Shown here: in pieces, positions 18,586-26,084 of the stretch | How positions within the stretch are numbered: position 1 is the stretch's first letter | Layout of the letters: each line of letters begins with the position of its first letter | Assembly: GCA_031178105.1 (NCBI GenBank) | Contig: JAPSJX010000006.1 | Coordinates: 1-47,829, forward strand | Direction: 5' to 3' | Source of the DNA: Agrococcus sp. | GTDB taxonomy: Bacteria; Actinomycetota; Actinomycetes; Actinomycetales; Microbacteriaceae | DNA: 47,829 nt | The notes under the pieces: model-generated | What the model was told of the DNA's origin: nothing | What the model saw: the letters and a program-made list of their open reading frames with translations, nothing else | Database searches by the model: none | Position numbers and translations under genes: made by a program

Positions 18586-18762
18586 ATGTCTATGCAGCAC
18601 ACCGACCTCGCGCGCGTCCCTGCCGCGGGCGACCTCGTCGCCTACCGCCAGGCGATCACCGCCGCCGGCACCGGCTGCGCAGCCGCGCAGGACGGCCCGC
18701 ACTTCCTCGCGGTGCTCGAGCTCGCAGAGCCCGCCCACCGCGTCGAGAGCCTCGTCGCGTGA
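18586..18762 (+). CDS. small ORF coupled to the arsenite pump, 58 aa
   Basis: MSMQHTDLARVPAAGDLVAY opens a soluble 58-aa frame with GTGCAAAQDGPHFLAVLELAEP. The stop overlaps the GTG start of the ACR3 gene (GTGA), so translating this ORF would deliver ribosomes to the pump. The start lies 5 nt from the predicted -10, so it would be read as a leaderless mRNA. I do not know a family; it has one cysteine. It may be a functional micro-protein or a translation leader. Confidence 0.6.
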   Translation: MSMQHTDLARVPAAGDLVAYRQAITAAGTGCAAAQDGPHFLAVLELAEPAHRVESLVA

Positions 18763-19898
18763 CCGTCGCGACCAGCGCCGAGCCGGCTGCGATCAGCGCG
18801 ACCACTCCGCCCCGGCTGTCCGCACTGGACCGCTGGCTGCCGCTGTGGATCGCGCTTGCGATGGGCGCCGGGCTGCTGCTCGGCAGCACCGTGCCCGCCG
18901 TCGGCGCGCTGCTCGCGCAGCTCGAGATCGGCGGCATCTCGCTGCCGATCGCGCTGGGCCTGCTCGTGATGATGTACCCGGTGCTGGCGAAGGTCCGCTA
19001 TGACCGAGTGGCGGCCATCACCGGCGACCGCCGCCTGCTCATCTCGTCGCTCGTGCTCAACTGGCTCGTCGGACCGGCGCTCATGTTCGCCCTCGCCTGG
19101 CTGCTCCTGCCCGATCTCCCCGAGTACCGAACCGGCCTGATCATCGTCGGGCTCGCGCGCTGCATCGCCATGGTCGTCATCTGGAACGACCTCGCCTGCG
19201 GCGACAGGGAAGCGGCGGCCGTGCTCGTCGCCATCAACTCGGTCTTCCAGGTCGTCGCCTTCGCGCTGCTGGGCTGGTTCTACCTGACCGTGCTGCCGGC
19301 ATGGCTCGGCCTCCAGACCCAAGGGCTCGACATCTCCATGGCCGAGATCGCCGTCAACGTGCTGATCTTCCTCGGCATCCCGCTCGCGGCCGGATTCGCA
19401 TCGCGCTGGATCGGCGAGCGCACCCGGGGCAGGGACTGGTACGAGCGCACCTACCTCCCCGCTGTCGGTCCCTGGGCGCTGTACGGGCTGCTCTTCACGA
19501 TCGTGCTGCTGTTCGCGCTGCAGGGCGAGAACGTCGTGCAGCGGCCGCTCGACGTCGCCCGGATCGCGCTGCCGCTGCTCGCCTACTTCGCGCTGATGTG
19601 GTCGATCGGCCTCGTCACGGGCAAGGCGTTGGGGCTCGGCTATGCCCGCTCCACCACCCTCGCGTTCACCGCCGCGGGCAACAACTTCGAGCTCGCGATC
19701 GCCGTCGCGATCGGCACGTTCGGCGCCGCATCCGGGCAGGCGCTGGCCGGTGTCGTCGGACCGCTGATCGAGGTGCCCGTGCTCGTCGGCCTCGTCTACG
19801 TCTCGCTGTGGGCGGGCCGCGTCTGGTTCCGAACCGGTCCAGTGCCGCCTGTCCTCGACGTGGCCTCGCAGCCCGGCCCGGATCGGAGCACAGCATGA
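18759..19898 (+). CDS. acr3: ACR3 family arsenite efflux transporter
   Basis: 379 aa, GTG start overlapping the preceding stop. Ten hydrophobic segments are visible. LGLLVMMYPVLAKVRYD, then IIVGLARCIAMVVIWNDLA with the conserved essential Cys in TM4, and FTAAGNNFELAIAVAIGTFG and GPLIEVPVLVGLVYV are diagnostic ACR3 motifs. It exports As(OH)3 using the proton motive force; it is called arsB in some genomes, but the fold is ACR3 (BART), not ArsB. Its stop overlaps the next ATG (ATGA). Confidence 0.95.
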   Translation: MTVATSAEPAAISATTPPRLSALDRWLPLWIALAMGAGLLLGSTVPAVGALLAQLEIGGISLPIALGLLVMMYPVLAKVRYDRVAAITGDRRLLISSLVLNWLVGPALMFALAWLLLPDLPEYRTGLIIVGLARCIAMVVIWNDLACGDREAAAVLVAINSVFQVVAFALLGWFYLTVLPAWLGLQTQGLDISMAEIAVNVLIFLGIPLAAGFASRWIGERTRGRDWYERTYLPAVGPWALYGLLFTIVLLFALQGENVVQRPLDVARIALPLLAYFALMWSIGLVTGKALGLGYARSTTLAFTAAGNNFELAIAVAIGTFGAASGQALAGVVGPLIEVPVLVGLVYVSLWAGRVWFRTGPVPPVLDVASQPGPDRSTA

Positions 19899-20872
19899 GC
19901 GCCACAGCGCAAGCTGCACCCTGCTCGCCCGCGACATCGCAGGCGATCAGTGAGCATGCTGCCGCGACCGTCGCGGCGACGCTGAAGTCGCTCGCCGACC
20001 CGCTACGGCTGCGCATGCTGTCGGCCATCGCCTCCGACCCGCGGGGCGAGTCATGCGTGTGCGATCTCGCCGAGCTCGCGGACGTCTCCCAGCCCACGGT
20101 CTCCCACCACCTCAAGGTGCTCAAGGACGCCGGCGTGCTCGTCTCCGAGCGCCGGGGCTCGTGGGTCTGGTACTCGATCGACGCGACCGCTCGTCCCGCG
20201 ATCACCACCCTGCTCGAGGGCTTCGCACCCGCAGCACTCGCGGCGCCCCGCGACACGGACGCCTACCACGGTCTCGACGACGTCGACGAGGCACTCACGC
20301 ACCTGGCGTCCTCGCTGATGTCGCGGTTCCCCCAGCTGAGCCCGGACGCCGTCACGGGCGTCGTGCGCGAGTCGTACGCCGGACTCGCCCGAACAGCACG
20401 GATCACAGCTCACCTCGTGCCGCTGACGGAGCGGTTCGCCCGGCAGCGCCTCTCCGACCTGACGCGCGACCGCTCGACGGGCGTGCCGCAGGTGCTGTTC
20501 GTCTGCGTCGCCAACGCGGGCCGGTCGCAGCTCGCAGCTGCCCTCGTCAACCAGGCAGCACGCGGCCGCGTCGTCGCACGCTCCGCCGGCTCGTCGCCCG
20601 CCTCTGCGATCCACCCGAACGTGCGTCCGCTGCTCGAGGCCATCGACGGCTCCGACGCAGAGGCCTTCCCCAAGCCGCTCACCGATGACGCGGTCCGGGC
20701 CGCGGATGTGGTCGTCACCATGGGTTGCGGCGACGTCTGCCCGATCATCCCCGGCGTCCGGTACGAGGATTGGGCTGTCGGCGACCCCGCACTCGCGTCG
20801 TACGAAGGCGTTGCCGCGATCCGCGACGACCTCGCGCAGCGCGTCGAACGTCTCGTCGCCGAGCTCGTCTGA
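19895..20872 (+). CDS. ArsR-ArsC fusion: arsenic-sensing repressor plus arsenate reductase
   Basis: 325 aa in three parts. Residues about 20-105 are an ArsR winged helix with CVCDLAELADVSQPTVSHHL (metal site CxC). Residues about 125-190 are the three-helix bundle module (ALTHLASSLMSRFPQL, VVRESYAGLARTAR). Residues about 195-325 are a low-molecular-weight-phosphatase-type ArsC with VCVANAGRS (nucleophile Cys) and TMGCGDVCP (resolving Cys). The frame has no interruption and overlaps acr3 by 4 nt. The protein could couple arsenate reduction directly to derepression. Confidence 0.93.
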   Translation: MSATAQAAPCSPATSQAISEHAAATVAATLKSLADPLRLRMLSAIASDPRGESCVCDLAELADVSQPTVSHHLKVLKDAGVLVSERRGSWVWYSIDATARPAITTLLEGFAPAALAAPRDTDAYHGLDDVDEALTHLASSLMSRFPQLSPDAVTGVVRESYAGLARTARITAHLVPLTERFARQRLSDLTRDRSTGVPQVLFVCVANAGRSQLAAALVNQAARGRVVARSAGSSPASAIHPNVRPLLEAIDGSDAEAFPKPLTDDAVRAADVVVTMGCGDVCPIIPGVRYEDWAVGDPALASYEGVAAIRDDLAQRVERLVAELV

Positions 20873-20940
20873 GCAGCTGTCCATCCCCCGCACCACGAGC
20901 GTTCACTCGCACGACATCCCCAACCCCTAGAAATGCAGCG

Positions 20941-20960
20941 GTGCCGGTCGAGACCGGCAC
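20941..20960 (+). promoter_or_regulatory. perfect hairpin in the leader of the second arsC
   Basis: GTGCCGGTC-GA-GACCGGCAC is a 9-bp perfect inverted repeat, 20 nt before the arsC ATG. There is no T-run, so it is either an RNA-stabilising/processing hairpin or a weak attenuator in the 108-nt gap between the fusion gene and arsC. TAGAAA at 20928-20933 just before it could be a -10 for a separate promoter. Confidence 0.45.
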
Positions 20961-20980
20961 ACCACCGAGAGAGAGCCACC

Positions 20981-21391
20981 ATGAGCGAGAACCCCACCGT
21001 CCTGTTCGTCTGCGTGCACAACGCCGGCCGATCCCAGATGGCCGCCGGCTTCGCGTCTGCGCTCTCCAACGGCGCCGTCGAGGTGCTCTCCGCCGGCAGC
21101 GCACCGAAGGACCAGATCAACCCCGTCGCCATCGAGGCAATGGCAGAGGTCGGCATCGACATCGCCGGCAACACCCCGAAGGTGCTCACGGTCGACGCCG
21201 TCCGCGAATCCGACGCCGTCATCACCATGGGCTGCGGCGACGCCTGCCCCATCTTCCCTGGCAAGCGCTACGAGGACTGGGAGCTCGAGGACCCGGCCGG
21301 CAAGGACATCGAGACCGTCAGGCGCGTTCGCGACGACATCCGCGGCCGGGTCGAGCGACTGCTCGCCGACCTCGTGCCGAGCGCGGGCTGA
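20981..21391 (+). CDS. arsC: arsenate reductase ArsC (LMW-phosphatase type)
   Basis: 136 aa starting MSENPTVLFVCVHNAGRSQM; GAGAGAG serves as ribosome site. The CVHNAGRSQMAAGF P-loop holds the catalytic Cys; SAGSAP is the typical beta-turn and TMGCGDACPIFPGKRYEDW carries the second/third cysteines. This actinobacterial type takes electrons either from thioredoxin or from mycothiol/mycoredoxin; the sequence does not decide which. Reduces As(V) to As(III) for export by Acr3. Confidence 0.93.
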   Translation: MSENPTVLFVCVHNAGRSQMAAGFASALSNGAVEVLSAGSAPKDQINPVAIEAMAEVGIDIAGNTPKVLTVDAVRESDAVITMGCGDACPIFPGKRYEDWELEDPAGKDIETVRRVRDDIRGRVERLLADLVPSAG

Positions 21392-21393
21392 CC

Positions 21394-22059
21394 ATGGACC
21401 AGCTCGACGTCAGCGCACGCCGCGGCCTGCCCGGCATCACCTATCCCGAGCGCTTCCTGCACACGCTCACCGACGAGCTGAGGGCAGACTTCGAGGGGAT
21501 CTTCGCGGCCGAGACGATCGAGCGGTACGTCCTGGAGTCCTACACGGCGCTGCTGCGCACATCGGCGGTGAAGGCGCACCTCGTCACACGCGTCACCCAG
21601 TTCGCGAAGGACCGGCTCCACGCTCTCGCCGAGGCGAAGGGCGCGATCCCGCAGGACCGCCCCAGCGTGCTGTTCGTGTGCGTGCAGAACGCGGGACGCT
21701 CGCAGATGGCCGCCGCCATCGCCGCCGAGCGCTCCGGAGGCCGGCTCGTCGTGCGGTCCGCGGGCTCCATGCCTGCCGCTTCCTTGCACCCCGCCGTCGT
21801 CTCGGCGATGGCGGAGGTGGGGCTCGACCTGACCGCGGAGTTCCCGAAGCCGCTGACCGATGACGTCGTGCGGGCTGCGGACGTGGTGGTCACGATGGGC
21901 TGTGGCGACGCGTGCCCCATCTACCCCGGCAAGCACTACGAGGACTGGCAGCTCGACGACCCCGAGCACGCGACCCCGGAGGATGTGCGACGCGTCCGCG
22001 ACGAGATCACCGACCACGTCGACCGCATGCTGGAGCAGCTCGGCGTGGCTCCCGCCTGA
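21394..22059 (+). CDS. arsenate reductase with N-terminal three-helix module
   Basis: 221 aa, starting 2 nt after the arsC stop. Residues about 15-80 form the three-helix bundle (ERFLHTLTDELRADFEGIF, RYVLESYTALLRTSAV, AHLVTRVTQFAKDRLHAL). Residues about 88-221 are ArsC with VCVQNAGRSQMAAAI and TMGCGDACPIYPGKHYEDW. In effect it is the ArsR-less version of the fusion gene two positions upstream, suggesting it arose by duplication. Last gene before the mini-island. Confidence 0.92.
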   Translation: MDQLDVSARRGLPGITYPERFLHTLTDELRADFEGIFAAETIERYVLESYTALLRTSAVKAHLVTRVTQFAKDRLHALAEAKGAIPQDRPSVLFVCVQNAGRSQMAAAIAAERSGGRLVVRSAGSMPAASLHPAVVSAMAEVGLDLTAEFPKPLTDDVVRAADVVVTMGCGDACPIYPGKHYEDWQLDDPEHATPEDVRRVRDEITDHVDRMLEQLGVAPA

Positions 22060-22167
22060 GGTCGACAGCGCGGGCACCGTCACCGCGCAGCTGCAGTGCG
22101 CCACTGGGGCTGTGTGCTCTCGGCGTGAGCGCTCCTCCGGTGTCTCGAGATGTCGCAACGACCTTCT

Positions 22168-22184
22168 ACACGTTGAAGCGGAAC
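22168..22184 (+). repeat. left att copy, 17-bp direct repeat
   Basis: ACACGTTGAAGCGGAAC is identical to 24434-24450 inside the 3' end of ychF. On the minus strand this copy reads TTC CGC TTC AAC GTG TAG, that is, the last five ychF codons followed by a stop codon, although no ychF body is attached. That is expected if an element inserted here and displaced the original gene end. Confidence 0.8.
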
Positions 22185-22454
22185 GTTAACGCCTGACGTG
22201 TCCAGCGCCGGCGAATGCTGGCTCCCCTGTGCTTCTGTGGAATCCGAGAGTCTCGAAACATCGATGGTTCCGTGCTCTATGGACGCTCGTGCGGCATGTC
22301 TGCGGACTCAATGCCGACTGCGTCTCCCTTCGCACGCCGGTCGTCCGGTGGGCCTCCTAAGTGCCTTGCCGTCAGGCGGAATCAACGAGAGCAGCTGGAC
22401 GAGGGGCGTGAGGCCAGCGCTCAGGTTCGTCGAGACAGGCATGGGTGCGAGCCT

Positions 22455-22489
22455 CGCTAGTGCGCTAGTCAAGTGGCCGATCACTAGCG
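22455..22489. repeat. iteron-like CGCTAGT repeats
   Basis: CGCTAGTG (22455-22462) and CGCTAGTC (22463-22470) are tandem, and CACTAGCG (22482-22489) is the inverse of the first. Spacing suggests binding of a dimeric protein, either a regulator of the downstream gene or a recombination accessory factor. No such protein gene is inside the element. Confidence 0.45.
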
Positions 22490-22627
22490 CCAGCGGTGCC
22501 TGCTGCCGACGGGAAGCGGTTCGCTGGCTCGCTTGGCACGCAACGTTGACCGGGGCCTAGCATCGTCACTGCTCACTACACTGAGGCTCTCTCAGCCGTC
22601 ATCTCCGAGCAAAGGGACGCAGGCACC

Positions 22628-24214
22628 ATGAGCATTCTCTACCGAGCTGTCTGGTCGGACGGTGCGATAACCGATGTCGGCCATGCGCTCGAAGCACTGC
22701 GCACACGAGTCGCAGGGTGGACGCAGGAGTCCGCCGAGCCTGCTCCCTTGACCGAAGGCCAAAGCGAGTTCCGCGTGTCGCAGAGGCGGCAACGCCGCGT
22801 GACGCACCGCTCCATCGGTGATGAGGGCTTCGAGGTCATCGCGACCGATCAAATTCCCGGAGATCCGACCGAGTGGGTGACGACCGTCCGGGTCGTCGCG
22901 GAGGGCGAGCAGCTCCACACATTGGTCGAGCTCAGCATGTCCTCCGACGACCTCATGCGACGCGTCGTAGTCGGGCGGCCCGGAGTTGTGCGCGAGCTGC
23001 TGGACGCTGCGACGAAACCAAGGCTCGCCGGGAGCGCCGTGCTCAGCGCGCCGCTGGAGGTCCCTGCGTCCCAGATCACAGCACTCACGGACCTTCTCGC
23101 GTCTCCTGAGCGCGCCCTGCCGTTCATCATCTGCGCGGAGCCGAGCGGAGAGCATGACGGCTTGTGGCTTAAACTCGCCGACAAGATCGGGACGCGAGCA
23201 GAGGGCGTCGCAATGGTGCTCACACTCGATCGCGAGGCCGTGTATGCCTTCCGGCGGGAGTTCGGCTCCCTCGCCATCTGGGATGGTGGCATACGTGTCT
23301 ACGCGCCCGGCTCCGTAACGCCGGGCTCGGATGGCTGGCGGCACCGCTACTACGTGCGGTCTCGGCTGCAGGAGGCGACCCAGCCCACGATCGACCGCAT
23401 CGTGTATTCGGTCGCGCAGCTTTCCACCCGACGCAGGGTGCCCAGCGTCTTCGCTGCCTTCGGCGAACAAGCAGGCCTGCCCGCTGACTCCCTCGATGGC
23501 ATGATTCCGGCTGCCGAGCTGACCCGGGCGCTCGAGGCGTGGGAGCACGAGCGTGCAGTAGCGCTCGATGAGCAGAGCGCGGTCGAGAAGGAGCTTGCCG
23601 GCGCGAATGGCCACCTTTCACGTCTCAAGGACGCACTCGTCGAGCAGGGCCTGAGGGATTTGATTTGGGGAACCAAGCACGAGGATGGCGCGTCGATACC
23701 TGACGAAGTGCAAGACACCTCCGAAGCAGTCATGGCCGCGCAGGCCTACCTTTCCGACTGGCTTGTGCTCCCAGACTCAGCCGTCCGAGAACTGGAAGAC
23801 ATCGATGCTGCCCCTGAGTCGTACAACTGGGGCAACAAGACGTGGCGCGGGCTGCGTGCACTGGCTGCGTACGCCAAGGACCGCGCAGAGGGCTGGGACG
23901 CAGGCGGCTACTGGGAATGGTGTGCCTCCGGGCCGCTGCTCGGTTGGCCGGCGTCCCCCAAGAAGTTGTCGATGACCGAGAGCGAGACGGTCCAGAACAA
24001 CGCCAGGCTCAGTCGCACACGCGTGTTCAAAATCGACACACGAGTCGATGTCTCGGGAGAGCTCACCATGCTTGCGCATCTCAAGATCTCCGAGGGCGGT
24101 GGCAGCATGGCGCCTCGCGTCTACTTCCACGACGACACCGGCGGTTCGACTGAGAAGGTCCACGTCGGCTTCGTCGGACCGCACTCCCTCGTTCCCAACA
24201 AGTCAGCGAACTGA
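22628..24214 (+). CDS. unrecognised 528-aa protein, cargo of the ychF mini-island
   Basis: The start MSILYRAVW has AAAGGGA about 12 nt upstream. I recognise no named family. Visible parts: an alpha/beta N-terminal region (1-120); a middle region (about 140-250) with LPFIICAEPS, AMVLTLDREAVYAFRRE and GGIRVYAPG; a coiled coil (about 295-345, ALEAWEHERAVALDEQSAVE); a Trp-rich segment YNWGNKTWRGLRAL (about 410); and a C-terminal domain with MLAHLKISEGG, PRVYFHDDTGG and KVHVGFVGPH. No membrane helix, Walker or nuclease motif is clear. As sole island cargo, a defence or island-maintenance role is possible but unproven. Confidence 0.8.
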   Translation: MSILYRAVWSDGAITDVGHALEALRTRVAGWTQESAEPAPLTEGQSEFRVSQRRQRRVTHRSIGDEGFEVIATDQIPGDPTEWVTTVRVVAEGEQLHTLVELSMSSDDLMRRVVVGRPGVVRELLDAATKPRLAGSAVLSAPLEVPASQITALTDLLASPERALPFIICAEPSGEHDGLWLKLADKIGTRAEGVAMVLTLDREAVYAFRREFGSLAIWDGGIRVYAPGSVTPGSDGWRHRYYVRSRLQEATQPTIDRIVYSVAQLSTRRRVPSVFAAFGEQAGLPADSLDGMIPAAELTRALEAWEHERAVALDEQSAVEKELAGANGHLSRLKDALVEQGLRDLIWGTKHEDGASIPDEVQDTSEAVMAAQAYLSDWLVLPDSAVRELEDIDAAPESYNWGNKTWRGLRALAAYAKDRAEGWDAGGYWEWCASGPLLGWPASPKKLSMTESETVQNNARLSRTRVFKIDTRVDVSGELTMLAHLKISEGGGSMAPRVYFHDDTGGSTEKVHVGFVGPHSLVPNKSAN

Positions 24215-24226
24215 CGGGTCGCTCGT

Positions 24227-24245
24227 TTCGCGGCGCTGCCGCGAA
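24227..24245 (+). terminator. hairpin after the island gene
   Basis: TTCGCGGC-GCT-GCCGCGAA is a perfect 8-bp stem with 3-nt loop, 12 nt after the stop of the 528-aa gene. No T-run follows. The rest of 24246-24431 shows no gene; it separates the hairpin from the ychF stop. Confidence 0.55.
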
Positions 24246-24431
24246 CTGATCACCTTGCGGGCGAAGGGCCGGCCTGAGGTTCGACGCCGACGGCCCGCGC
24301 CTCCTCCCGGTCCGGGTGCAGGTGAGACGCCCTGCTTGTGCGACCGCTGGCGGGCCGAGGGACTCTTATCTGCGGAGCCCCCGATGAACTGACTGCAAAT
24401 TCCGCGTGATGCAGAGAATCTCAGGCAACAC

Positions 24432-25505
24432 TCACACGTTGAAGCGGAACTCCACGACGTCGCCGTCGGCCATGACGTAATCCTTGCCCTCGATGCGCAC
24501 GCGGCCGGCGGCCTTCGCCTCGGCCATCGAGCCCGCCGCATCCAGGTCGGCGAACGAGACGACCTCGGCCTTGATGAAGCCGCGCTCGAAGTCGGTGTGG
24601 ATGACGCCGGCGGCCTGCGGGGCGGTCCAGCCCTTGCGGATCGTCCAGGCGCGCGACTCCTTCGGCCCGGCCGTCAGGTAGGTCTGCAGACCGAGCGTCT
24701 CGAAGCCGATGCGGGCGAGCTGGTCGAGGCCCGACTCCTCCTGCCCGAGCGACTGCAGCAGCTCGAGCGCCTCTGCGGGCTCGAGGTCGACGAGCTCCGA
24801 CTCGACCTTGGCGTCGAGGAACACGGCCTTCGCGGGCGCGACGAGCGCCGCGAGCTCGGCCTTGCGGTCCGCATCCGAGAGCACGTCCTCATCGACGTTG
24901 AAGACGAACAGCACGGGCTTCCCGGTGAGGAGGCCGAGCTCCTTGATGGGCGTCGTGTCGAAGCCGGCCTGGCCCAGCGTCCGGCCCGAGTTCAGGATCT
25001 CGTTGGCCTCGACCGCGGCCGCGAGCACGGAGGCGTCGGCCTTCTTGCCCTTGACCTCCTTCTCGAGGCGCGGGATCGCCTTCTCGAGCGTCTGGAGGTC
25101 GGCGAGCATCAGCTCGGTGTTGATCGTCTCCATGTCGGAGGACGGGTCCACCGTGCCCTCGACGTGCACGACATCGCTGTCGCCGAAGCCGCGCACGACC
25201 TGCGCGATGGCGTCGGCCTCGCGGATGTTCGCGAGGAACTTGTTGCCGAGCCCCTCGCCCTCGCTCGCGCCCTTGACGATGCCGGCGATGTCGACGAACG
25301 ACACCGCAGCGGGGAGGATGCGCTGCGACCCGTGGATCTCGGCGAGCCGCGTCAGGCGCTCATCCGGCAGCTCGACCACCCCGATGTTCGGCTCGATCGT
25401 GGCGAACGGGTAGTTCGCCGCGAGCACGGTGTTCTTGGTGAGCGCGTTGAAGAGGGTCGACTTGCCCACGTTGGGGAGTCCGACGATGCCGATCGTGAGT
25501 GCCAC
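24432..25505 (-). CDS. ychF: redox-regulated ATPase YchF (Obg-like universal GTPase family)
   Basis: 357 aa, full length. GLPNVGKSTLFNALTKN (8-24) is the G1 loop, FVDIAGIVKGASEGEGLGNK the G3/switch region, and FVFNVDE replaces the usual NKxD, the mark of YchF, which prefers ATP. The C-terminal TGS domain ends DGDVVEFRFNV. YchF binds ribosomes and modulates the oxidative stress response. The last five codons form half of the island's att pair, and the TGA stop plus downstream DNA come from the island. Confidence 0.96.
   Translation of the reverse strand: MALTIGIVGLPNVGKSTLFNALTKNTVLAANYPFATIEPNIGVVELPDERLTRLAEIHGSQRILPAAVSFVDIAGIVKGASEGEGLGNKFLANIREADAIAQVVRGFGDSDVVHVEGTVDPSSDMETINTELMLADLQTLEKAIPRLEKEVKGKKADASVLAAAVEANEILNSGRTLGQAGFDTTPIKELGLLTGKPVLFVFNVDEDVLSDADRKAELAALVAPAKAVFLDAKVESELVDLEPAEALELLQSLGQEESGLDQLARIGFETLGLQTYLTAGPKESRAWTIRKGWTAPQAAGVIHTDFERGFIKAEVVSFADLDAAGSMAEAKAAGRVRIEGKDYVMADGDVVEFRFNV
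24434..24450 (+). repeat. right att copy within ychF 3' end
   Basis: ACACGTTGAAGCGGAAC, identical to 22168-22184. It covers codons Phe-Arg-Phe-Asn-Val of ychF plus the first base of the stop. Protein-coding 3' ends that stay intact after insertion are common targets of tyrosine or serine recombinases. Confidence 0.8.
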
Positions 25506-25569
25506 GACAGATCAGCCTACCGGCGACCCGCGAACCGCCGACCCGAGTGCCGCCGACCCGGCGCCGGCC

Positions 25570-25947
25570 TCAGCCGATCTCGCGGCCGATCAGGCCGATG
25601 ATGTTGCCGGCCGGATCCGTGAACCACGCGATCTCGACGCCCATGCTCCGCGAGATGCCGCGCGCGTCCTGCTCGAAGCCCTCGTAGAACTCGAAGCGCA
25701 CGCCCTTGTCGGCGATGTCGTCGACCGCAGCCTCGATGTCCCCGACGACGAGGTTCAGGATCGTGAAGACCGCTGGCTGGTGGTCGTCCTTCTGGTAGAC
25801 GAAGACCCGTCCACCGCCGGGCAGCGTCAATGCCAGCTGCCCCATCGCCTCCCCCACCTCGAGCCCGAGCACGTCGCTGTAGAACGACCTCGCGACCTCC
25901 AGGTCGGGCACGGCGAACCCGCTGAACGCATCCGTGAACTGCACCAT
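25570..25947 (-). CDS. VOC family (glyoxalase/bleomycin-resistance fold) protein
   Basis: 125 aa from MVQFTDAFSGFAVPDLEVAR, with GGGAGGTGC before the ATG. SFYSDVLGLEV, VFVYQKDDHQPAVFTILNLVV and GVEIAWFTDPAGNIIGLI are two beta-alpha-beta-beta-beta units of the VOC fold. The metal-ligand positions are partly replaced (D/Q in the first unit), so enzyme activity or simple ligand binding both remain possible. Confidence 0.87.
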   Translation of the reverse strand: MVQFTDAFSGFAVPDLEVARSFYSDVLGLEVGEAMGQLALTLPGGGRVFVYQKDDHQPAVFTILNLVVGDIEAAVDDIADKGVRFEFYEGFEQDARGISRSMGVEIAWFTDPAGNIIGLIGREIG

Positions 25948-26084
25948 CTCGGCACCTCCCGAGCGCATCATCCGCCGCATCGGCGCCCCGCGCCAGACGC
26001 GACTTGTCGACGCCCTGGTCACCTCCAGGCTCCGGTCGTAGCGTGGTGCCACCGCGCCACCCGGGCGCACGTTGAGGAGCGATC

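Larger units (their letters stand above)
22060..22627. other. 568-nt non-coding stretch containing att copy, iteron-like repeats and probable promoter
   Basis: No convincing gene is present. From 22060 to 22167 lies ordinary GC-rich DNA downstream of arsC. At 22168 the att repeat begins, and beyond it the DNA is visibly less GC-rich. CGCTAGTG-CGCTAGTC (22455-22470) followed by inverted CACTAGCG (22482-22489) look like protein-binding arms. TTGGCA (22533-22538) with TAGCAT (22558-22563) is a weak promoter candidate for the 528-aa gene. Confidence 0.5.
22168..24450. mobile_element. mini-island integrated at the 3' end of ychF (no integrase)
   Basis: A 2.25-kb segment is bounded by 17-bp direct repeats. 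The right copy lies in the last five codons of ychF, leaving ychF intact. The interior is clearly richer in A/T than the flanks and uses codons such as AAA, ATA, TTG and TTT that are rare elsewhere here. It carries a single large gene and no recombinase, so it is either a satellite moved in trans or a deletion remnant of a bigger island. Boundaries are firm at repeat level. Confidence 0.72.

Noticed and set aside
16784-22059. The whole ars cluster as part of the ychF-linked island
   Set aside because: No further copy of the 17-mer was seen left of 22168, and base composition of the ars genes matches the surroundings; tandem islands cannot be excluded but are unsupported.
22198-22560. 120-codon plus-strand ORF in the island's left end
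   Set aside because: Composition and codon use are not coding-like (many Ser, Cys, Arg), with no domain pattern or ribosome site.
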